Shown one piece after another: positions 21,989 through 27,373 of a stretch of 27,373 nucleotides of DNA; the first letter of the stretch is position 1, and each line of letters opens with the position of its first letter. The translations under genes were made by a program, and so were the position numbers. The notes beneath the pieces are model-generated. The model did no database searches. It saw only the letters and a list, made by a program, of their open reading frames with translations, and was not told where the DNA came from. The DNA is from CAZRHH01 sp964599885 (GTDB lineage Bacteria; Chloroflexota; Dehalococcoidia; DSTF01; JACRBR01), in contig CAZRHH010000044.1 in assembly GCA_964599885.1 (NCBI GenBank), forward strand, positions 1-27,373, given 5' to 3'.

Positions 21989-24229
21989 CTACAGCCGCTC
22001 GAGTGGCGCGAACGAGAGCATCAGCTTCTTGATGCCGGTCTCGCCTTTGAACGCGACAGTGATCTCCTGGTCGTCGCCCTTGACGATGCACCCGACGACG
22101 ACGCCCTCACCGAAGCGCGGATGCCGAACGCGTTCGCCGCCGGTGAAGACGGCATCGTCCGGGATGAGCGGGCGTTCGTCGCGAGCCACGGCCGCGCCGT
22201 AGCGCATGCTCCCGCGTTGCGCCGGTGCGGCGGCGCCCTCCGTCACCGGATGCGACACGAGCGACGATGGCACGTCCTTCAGGAAGCGCGATGCGGGGTT
22301 GTGCTGCGACATCCCGTTGCTGTAGCGCCGGAACGCTCGCAGCAGGTACAAGCGCTCCTTCGCGCGCGTCATGCCGACATAGCAGAGTCGCCGCTCCTCC
22401 TCCATCTGCGCCGGATCGTCGAACGCGCGCATGTGCGGGAGGACGCCCTCTTCCATGGCGATCATGAAAACGACGGGATACTCGAGGCCCTTCGCGGAAT
22501 GCAGTGTGATCAGCGTGATCTTACCGCCGCCGCTCTCGCGCTCTTCGATCGTGTCGGCGTCCGAAATGAGTGCGACATCTTCGAGAAACGAGACGAGGCC
22601 GTGGCCGGGGGCGAGCGCGTCGTAGTCGGCGGCGACGTTTCGGAGCTCTTCGACGTTCTGCCAGCGTTCAAGCGCTTCGTCCTCCTCGAACTTTTTGAGG
22701 AGATGCTGCCGGTAGCCACTGCGTTCGAGCAGCCCGTTGATCAGCGTTGAGACGTTGTTTTTCGCGGCGACATCGATCAGTTCATCGAGCATCTCGAGGA
22801 AGCCGGACAGCGCCGTTGCCTGCCGCGTGCCGACGGGGTGACGCTCCATGTGCGCGATGTCGTCGCGCACCTTTCCGCGCTGCTGCTGATCGAGAATCTG
22901 CAGCGCGGTGTAGATGGGCACGCCGATACGCTCTGCCCAGCGTTCGAGCTGCTCGATCGTCTTGGCACCGATGCCGCGACCCGGCACGTTGACGACGCGT
23001 TCGAAGCTGACGATGTCATACGGATTCTGCACGAGGCGCAGGTAGGCGATGATGTCCTTCACCTCGCGCCGTTCGTAGAAGCGCGTACCGCCGACGAGCT
23101 GATAGCGCAGCCCGCGCCGAATGAGCGCTTCTTCCAGCGCGCGTGACTGCGAGTTGGTGCGGTACATCACGGCGAAGTCGGCGAGTTCGTAGTTCGTGCC
23201 GATGTGCCCAGCGATCTCGTTACCGACGTACTCGGCTTCGTCCGTTTCGTCATACGCCTCGTAGACCGTGATCGGTTCGCCGCTGCCCTGCTTAGTCCAC
23301 AAGGATTTCTGCTTGCGCTCGCGGCTGCCGGAGATGACGGCGTGCGCTGCGTCGAGGATGTTCTGTGTCGAGCGGTAGTTCTGCTCCAGCAGGACGATCT
23401 TGGCAGACGGGAAGTCGCGCTCGAAGTTGAGGATGTTGCGGATGTCGGCGGACCGCCACGAATAGATCGACTGGTCCGGATCGCCGACGGCGCAAATGTT
23501 GCCGAAGCGCGCCGCCAGCAGCCGTGCCAGTTGGTACTGCGCGACATTCGTGTCCTGGAACTCGTCGACGAGGACATGCAGGAAGCGGTCCTGGTACTTC
23601 TCCCGCGACGGCGCGTGGTCGCGCAGCAGTTCGACGACTTTCACGATGAGGTCATCGAAGTCCACCGCGCTGTTTTCGGATAGGAGCTGCTGGTAGCGCT
23701 CATAGGCACGCGCGACAACCTCGGTGTAGTAGTCCCGCGTCGTGGAGGCGTAGTCTGAGGGTGATATCAGTTCGCTCTTGGCCTGCGATATCGTCGAAAG
23801 TATCGCGCGCTCCTTGATACGGCGCGTATCGATGTTCAGGGACTCGGCGACACGCTTCATCAGCGTCATCTGGTCGGCATCGTCATAGATGTTGAACGAT
23901 CGGTCCAGGCCGACGTGCTGGCCTTCGATGCGCAGCCAGCGCGCACAGATTGAGTGGAACGTGCCGAGCACGAGATCGCGCGCGTCGTCGCCGAGGTGAG
24001 CGACAACCCGGTCACGCATCTCTCGCGCCGCCTTATTCGTGAACGTGACGGATGCGATGCGCCACGGCGGCACCTCCTCGCTGAGCACGAGATAGGCGAT
24101 GCGGTGGGCGATCACCCGAGTCTTGCCCGAGCCGGGGCCGGCAAGAATCAGCACCGGGCCGTTGACGGCCGTGACGGCCTCGCGCTGCGGTGGATTCAGG
24201 TCTTCGAGGATATGGTCCGCACTGGTCAC
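21989..24229 (-). CDS. pcrA: ATP-dependent DNA helicase PcrA/UvrD (superfamily 1)
   Basis: The 746-residue protein has all SF1A helicase landmarks: the Q-motif region LNPPQREAV (11-19), Walker A GPGSGKT (31-37), VTFTNKAAREM, VDEFQDTN (Walker B), GDPDQSIYSWR, EQNYRST and, near the C-terminus, ITLHSAKGLEYPVVF and YVGMTRAKERLYL. It unwinds DNA 3' to 5' in nucleotide-excision and mismatch repair and displaces RecA. The C-terminal tail (GERVRHPRFGEGVVVG) is the Tudor-like domain of PcrA that contacts RNA polymerase. It starts with GTG at 24229, 5 bases after TACGCT and without a ribosome site. The divergent membrane zinc-ribbon gene begins 129 bases away. Confidence 0.95.
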   Translation of the reverse strand: MTSADHILEDLNPPQREAVTAVNGPVLILAGPGSGKTRVIAHRIAYLVLSEEVPPWRIASVTFTNKAAREMRDRVVAHLGDDARDLVLGTFHSICARWLRIEGQHVGLDRSFNIYDDADQMTLMKRVAESLNIDTRRIKERAILSTISQAKSELISPSDYASTTRDYYTEVVARAYERYQQLLSENSAVDFDDLIVKVVELLRDHAPSREKYQDRFLHVLVDEFQDTNVAQYQLARLLAARFGNICAVGDPDQSIYSWRSADIRNILNFERDFPSAKIVLLEQNYRSTQNILDAAHAVISGSRERKQKSLWTKQGSGEPITVYEAYDETDEAEYVGNEIAGHIGTNYELADFAVMYRTNSQSRALEEALIRRGLRYQLVGGTRFYERREVKDIIAYLRLVQNPYDIVSFERVVNVPGRGIGAKTIEQLERWAERIGVPIYTALQILDQQQRGKVRDDIAHMERHPVGTRQATALSGFLEMLDELIDVAAKNNVSTLINGLLERSGYRQHLLKKFEEDEALERWQNVEELRNVAADYDALAPGHGLVSFLEDVALISDADTIEERESGGGKITLITLHSAKGLEYPVVFMIAMEEGVLPHMRAFDDPAQMEEERRLCYVGMTRAKERLYLLRAFRRYSNGMSQHNPASRFLKDVPSSLVSHPVTEGAAAPAQRGSMRYGAAVARDERPLIPDDAVFTGGERVRHPRFGEGVVVGCIVKGDDQEITVAFKGETGIKKLMLSFAPLERL

Positions 24230-24302
24230 GCTTCAGCGTACCGAAGCGCCATGCGGCGCAGCAGCATCGGGGCGCACAAGGAAGGGCGATCGGCCACCGT
24301 GA

Positions 24303-24308
24303 TATAAT
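24303..24308 (+). promoter_or_regulatory. Consensus -10 box (TATAAT)
   Basis: A perfect TATAAT stands 51 bases before the GTG of the zinc-ribbon gene, giving a leader of about 45 bases that contains GAGGAG (24346-24351). No good -35 box was found. Confidence 0.5.
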
Positions 24309-24358
24309 CGGCCAATTGTGCTGGCAGGCGACTGCATCCCGAACCGAGGAGAACCCGT

Positions 24359-25063
24359 GTGACAATGCTTGCGATCTGGGATGACGGCGGCTGGGAAGAC
24401 CTGGCACGGATCGCGGTGATCGTGCTCGTCGCGTACTTGCTGGTGATGTGGATCGCGGCGCTTGTCTGGACGTACCGAGACATCTCCGCCCGCACGCGCG
24501 ACCCGTTTACGCAGGGCATCTCCGTCCTGATGGTACTCTTCTTCAATCTCCCTGGGCTGCTGCTCTATCTGATCCTGCGCCCGAATGACACGCTCGCCGA
24601 CGCCTACGACCGACAACTCGAGGCGGAGGCGTTGCTGTCTGAGATCCAGGAACAGGCCACGTGCCCATCGTGCAGGCGAAAGATAGAGAACGAGTTCATC
24701 GCATGTCCCTACTGCCGGACTACCCTGCGGGCAGCGTGCGAAAGCTGCAGCAAGCCGCTCGCCTTCGGCTGGGTGGTGTGTCCGTATTGCGGAAGCGAGC
24801 GGCCTTCGCCCGTGCCCATCGGCGCTGCCTCACAGCCGTCGCCTGTTCGGGCAGTCCCGCAACGTCCCGCGGTGAGCGCCGCGCCAGCGCCTGACCCGAC
24901 GCCCTCGCGCAGCACGACCGACGCATCACGAACGAGCTCGCCACGCCCCGCGCAACCGCCGCGGATCAAGCGCGCGAGTACGGCGACGTACACGCCGCCT
25001 GCGCGCCAGCCTCAGCCGCCCGCGCCGACGCCTGCCACCGACGCTGGGACTGACGGCCCGTAG
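24359..25063 (+). CDS. Membrane-anchored double zinc-ribbon protein
   Basis: The 234-residue protein has two hydrophobic helices (about 17-37 and 53-72) joined by a short charged loop, then two pairs of Cys-x2-Cys zinc knuckles: CPSC/CPYC and CESC/CPYC (about 101-144), the pattern of a double zinc ribbon. The C-terminal 90 residues are a Pro/Ala/Ser/Thr-rich, probably disordered, basic tail. The ribbons and tail should lie in the cytoplasm if the first helix runs outward. Function not known; the zinc ribbons could bind protein or nucleic acid. GTG at 24359 with GAGGAG 7 nt upstream. The gene is divergent from pcrA and convergent with the alkyltransferase gene, with only 14 bases between the stops. 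Confidence 0.82.
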   Translation: MTMLAIWDDGGWEDLARIAVIVLVAYLLVMWIAALVWTYRDISARTRDPFTQGISVLMVLFFNLPGLLLYLILRPNDTLADAYDRQLEAEALLSEIQEQATCPSCRRKIENEFIACPYCRTTLRAACESCSKPLAFGWVVCPYCGSERPSPVPIGAASQPSPVRAVPQRPAVSAAPAPDPTPSRSTTDASRTSSPRPAQPPRIKRASTATYTPPARQPQPPAPTPATDAGTDGP

Positions 25064-25077
25064 TTAGAGAGCGGGTT

Positions 25078-25614
25078 CTATCCGAGCGTAGCGCCTTCGA
25101 GGGCGAGCAACCGTTGCTTCATGTCCATGCCGCCGCCGAAACCGCCCGGCCCGTTGCTGCCGACGATGCGATGGCAAGGGATGACGATCGGGATCGGGTT
25201 CGTTCGCATGGTGTTGCCGACGGCGCGATACGCGGTTGGCCGCCCGACGCGACGCGCGATCTCCGCATAGCTCGCTACCTGTCCCCGCGGCACGCGCTGC
25301 GTTTCCAGCAGCACGTCGCGCCGGAACGGTGTCACCCATGACAGATCGAGTTCAACATCGAAGTCGGTGCGCGCGCCATCGAGATACGCGCAGATCTGAT
25401 CGGCGAGCGGCGCTGTGGCAAAGTCGTCCCGTTCGAGCGCATACTTGCTGTGGAGCTCTCGGTCCAACGCGTCGAGCGCTTCCGGCACGCGCCTTGCGTC
25501 GACGCCAAACTTGACAGCGATCAGACGCCTGCCATTGCCGGCGATCAGCATCGGCCCCATCGCCGTCTCGCGCTGCGTGTAGAACGCCGTCGGGCGGCGC
25601 GACGGCCTAGTCAT
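25078..25614 (-). CDS. ogt: Methylated-DNA--[protein]-cysteine S-methyltransferase
   Basis: This suicide repair protein moves methyl or alkyl groups from O6 of guanine to its own cysteine. The 178-residue product shows the active-site IPCHRIVG with Cys147, the helix-turn-helix region (GQVASYAEIARRVGRPTAYRAVGN) with its Arg finger, and the C-terminal GFGGGMDMKQRLLALEG. The N-terminal domain (about 18-90) is poorly conserved, as usual. The ATG at 25614 overlaps the TAG of the upstream hydrolase gene (ATGACTAG), so translation is probably coupled; a GTG at 25623 in the same frame would add three residues. Confidence 0.93.
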   Translation of the reverse strand: MTRPSRRPTAFYTQRETAMGPMLIAGNGRRLIAVKFGVDARRVPEALDALDRELHSKYALERDDFATAPLADQICAYLDGARTDFDVELDLSWVTPFRRDVLLETQRVPRGQVASYAEIARRVGRPTAYRAVGNTMRTNPIPIVIPCHRIVGSNGPGGFGGGMDMKQRLLALEGATLG

Positions 25615-26626
25615 TGCCCGCACGCTTGTAGTACTGCACGCCGTCTTCCATGAACTTCGCGAGCTTGCCTTCGAGCACGAGATACTCGACGTGCGACAGC
25701 GTCTCGCCGAGCGCGGCGCGCTGCATCCACGCCGAGAACGTGTCGAATGTGCCGGTCGCCCACTTCACCTGCGAGGCGACGTAATGGGCCGTGCGCGGCG
25801 CGCTACCGATGACGGTGATCATCTCGTTGAGGCGATCGGCGTGATGCACTTCGATGCTGCGCAGTCGCGCGTGCAGGTCGGTGAACGTGTACTCGTGCGC
25901 CGGCAATACCGTCTTCACGTCGAGATCTTCGAGGCGTTCGAGCGACGCGATGTAGTCGCCGAGCGGGTTGCCTTGCTGTTGGGGATGAAGACTGACGTTC
26001 GGCGTGATCGTCGGCAGCACATGGTCGCCAGTGAGGATGAATTGCTTCTCCCGCTCGAGGAAGCAGATGTGGCCCGGCGAGTGCCCCGGCGTCCACCACA
26101 CCTCGAACTCGAAGCGGCCGATCGGCAGCCGTTCGCCGCCCCAAACGACTTCGTCCGGCTCGACGGGATCGACGTACGCGCGGACAGGCATGGCCGACTC
26201 TTTGAGATCGCGCAACGAGTCTTTCGGGACGCCGTGCATGACGAGCCAGTCGCCCATGGTGGCGAGCAGTTGATCGGGATTGCGGTAGCGCGATCGGATC
26301 AGGTCTCGCTCACGCTGGTGGATGATGATCCTGGCGCCGCTGCGTTCCTTCACGCGCCCGGCAAGGCCGTAGTGGTCCGGATGCACGTGCGTGACCAGCA
26401 ATGTCTTCAGCTTGTCGAAGCCGACGCCGGCATCGTGGAGCTGCCGTTCGAGCGCGTCCCACGCCTCGGGCACGTTCCAGCCCGAGTCGACGAGTGTCCA
26501 GCCGTCGTGACCTTCGATGAGGTACGGCAGCACCCAGCCGAGCGGATTGTTGGGAATCGGTACCTTGAGCTGCAGCAGCCCGTCCATGATCTGAATCGGG
26601 TGCTTGGCATCGGCATTGCTTGTCAT
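25607..26626 (-). CDS. Metallo-beta-lactamase-fold hydrolase
   Basis: The 339-residue protein has the MBL metal motif THVHPDHYG (His80, His82, Asp84, His85), the third-ligand strand GHSPGHICF and the bridging Asp in LTGDHVLP, so two metal ions should be bound. A C-terminal extension (about 240-339) with LPAHEYTF and several helices resembles the winged-helix-like tail of the glyoxalase-II/LACTB2 branch. The substrate is probably a thioester, lactone or phosphodiester, and no closer call is justified. The ATG at 26626 is preceded by GAAAGGG at 7 nt. It overlaps ogt by 8 bases; a repair role has been suggested for some MBL proteins but is not shown here. Confidence 0.88.
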   Translation of the reverse strand: MTSNADAKHPIQIMDGLLQLKVPIPNNPLGWVLPYLIEGHDGWTLVDSGWNVPEAWDALERQLHDAGVGFDKLKTLLVTHVHPDHYGLAGRVKERSGARIIIHQRERDLIRSRYRNPDQLLATMGDWLVMHGVPKDSLRDLKESAMPVRAYVDPVEPDEVVWGGERLPIGRFEFEVWWTPGHSPGHICFLEREKQFILTGDHVLPTITPNVSLHPQQQGNPLGDYIASLERLEDLDVKTVLPAHEYTFTDLHARLRSIEVHHADRLNEMITVIGSAPRTAHYVASQVKWATGTFDTFSAWMQRAALGETLSHVEYLVLEGKLAKFMEDGVQYYKRAGND

Positions 26627-26778
26627 CGCTGGGCCCTTTCGCAACCGCGGTCGATGCATGCGGGGGAGGAAAGCAGTACGGGTGTTACCGCTCGTGACTA
26701 AGCGTACGCCACCGCCTCATCAGCGGATAGGCGGAGCCCACTCTCCGACCGATGTCGCCGGGCAGCGAAAACGAGCAA

Positions 26779-26801
26779 GACGCCCCCGTTTTGGGGGCGT
26801 C
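26779..26801 (-). terminator. Rho-independent-type terminator of gmd
   Basis: A 9-bp GC stem (26779-26787 and 26793-26801) with a 5-base A/T-rich loop lies 28 bases after the gmd stop on the - strand and is followed there by a weak T-containing stretch (TTGCTCGTTTTC). Confidence 0.6.
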
Positions 26802-26828
26802 CTGACGATTGCAATACGCTTACGGGCG

Positions 26829-27373
26829 CTACGCGGGCGACGCCATCAAACGCGACTCGGCGGCCAAGTCCGAGTCGACCATCATGTCGGCGAGCTGCTG
26901 GAACGAGACGCTTGGCACCCAGCCGAGCTTTTCTTTCGCCTTCGTCGCGTCGGCGATCAGCAGGTCGACTTCGGCGGGGCGCAGGAACTGCGGGTCGGTG
27001 CGGATGTGGTCTTCCCAGTTCAGGCCGAGCCGCGCGAACGCGATCTCGGCGAACTCCTTGATCTGATGCGTTTCGCCGGTGCCGATGACGAAATCGTCGG
27101 GCTCGTGATGCTGCATCATCAGGTGCATCGCGCGGACGTAGTCGCCGGCGAAGCCCCAGTCGCGCCGCGACTCGAGGTTGCCCATCAGCAGTTCCTTCTG
27201 CAGTCCAAGCTTGATGCGCGCGGCGCCGATGGTGATCTTGCGCGTGACGAATTCCGGACCGCGGCGCGGCGACTCGTGATTGAAGAGGATGCCGCTGCAG
27301 GCGAAGATGTTGTAGCTCTCGCGGTAGTTGACGGTGATGTAGTGCGCGTATGCCTTCGCGACGCCGTACGGGC
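26829..27373 (-). CDS. gmd: GDP-mannose 4,6-dehydratase, C-terminal part (gene cut by window edge)
   Basis: The frame is open from the right edge to a stop at 26829 and encodes about 181 residues. It begins inside the enzyme at PYGVAKAYAHYI (the Y-x3-K catalytic motif of the SDR superfamily is present) and continues NYRESYNIFACSGILFNHESPRRG, RKIT and GNLESRRDWGFAGDYV, all close to Gmd. The enzyme converts GDP-D-mannose to GDP-4-keto-6-deoxymannose, the precursor of GDP-fucose, GDP-rhamnose and related sugars for polysaccharide or glycoprotein synthesis. Length to the end of the protein fits Gmd (about 320-370 in full). The start and NAD-binding Gly motif lie outside the window. Terminator hairpin at 26779-26801. 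Confidence 0.93.
   Translation of the reverse strand, partial: PYGVAKAYAHYITVNYRESYNIFACSGILFNHESPRRGPEFVTRKITIGAARIKLGLQKELLMGNLESRRDWGFAGDYVRAMHLMMQHHEPDDFVIGTGETHQIKEFAEIAFARLGLNWEDHIRTDPQFLRPAEVDLLIADATKAKEKLGWVPSVSFQQLADMMVDSDLAAESRLMASPA

Noticed and set aside
21950..22750. A + strand frame beginning MEVFSSMEVFS
   Set aside because: The start comes from the 18-base direct repeat and the remainder is antisense to pcrA.
1..27373. CRISPR arrays, tRNA or rRNA genes, insertion sequences
   Set aside because: No regularly spaced identical repeats, no T-loop plus anticodon-arm pattern, no rRNA-like stretch and no transposase domain were seen by eye; a covariance search was not possible.

Overview
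The window is GC-rich (roughly two-thirds G+C by eye), densely coded chromosomal DNA from a bacterium. I infer a member of the Chloroflexota, perhaps Dehalococcoidia-like. The reasons are the mix of families (DUF2630, RDD, DinB, M3 peptidase, PIG-L), the many starts with a -10 box only 5-8 nt upstream and no Shine-Dalgarno (leaderless-type), and short dispersed palindromes and heptamer repeats between genes. An actinobacterial relative is not excluded. No rRNA, tRNA, CRISPR, transposase or phage gene was seen.

Layout. 1-1972: a secreted lipoprotein gene and a convergent gene for an anchored Cys-rich protein share a hairpin terminator. 2253-10830 (+ strand) is the most coherent metabolic block: mesaconyl-CoA hydratase (mch), methylsuccinyl-CoA dehydrogenase (mcd) and malyl/beta-methylmalyl-CoA lyase (mcl), which form the second half of the ethylmalonyl-CoA pathway. 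Next come a small membrane protein with an antitoxin-like tail, a PIN/VapC-type protein, a divergent SucC/SucD-type CoA ligase, a one-cluster FixX-like ferredoxin and a second hot-dog (MaoC-like) protein. From the small membrane protein to the ferredoxin the genes abut or overlap and look like one operon.

10855-16193 (- strand): DUF2630; an operon of RDD membrane protein, 4-TM membrane protein, DinB-like protein and alkaline-phosphatase-superfamily hydrolase; and a double-domain nitrilase-family protein whose second domain has lost catalytic residues. 16288-18252 is an M3 oligopeptidase; converging on it is a secreted/anchored protein gene whose reading frame overruns into the peptidase, possibly through a frameshift. 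18881-20947 (-): PIG-L deacetylase and CinA. 21017-21859 (+): a PfkB-family kinase. 21989-24229 (-): PcrA/UvrD helicase. 24359-25063 (+): a membrane zinc-ribbon protein. 25078-26626 (-): overlapping genes for an O6-alkylguanine-DNA alkyltransferase and a metallo-beta-lactamase-fold hydrolase. 26829 to the end (-): the C-terminal half of GDP-mannose 4,6-dehydratase.

How they work together: Mch, Mcd and Mcl would convert methylsuccinyl-CoA through mesaconyl-CoA and beta-methylmalyl-CoA to glyoxylate and propionyl-CoA, as part of acetyl-CoA assimilation. The CoA ligase could feed or drain a dicarboxylic acid at the same point, and the ferredoxin could carry electrons from a flavin dehydrogenase; these last two roles are inference. 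The key upstream enzymes (crotonyl-CoA carboxylase/reductase, ethylmalonyl-CoA mutase) are not in this window.
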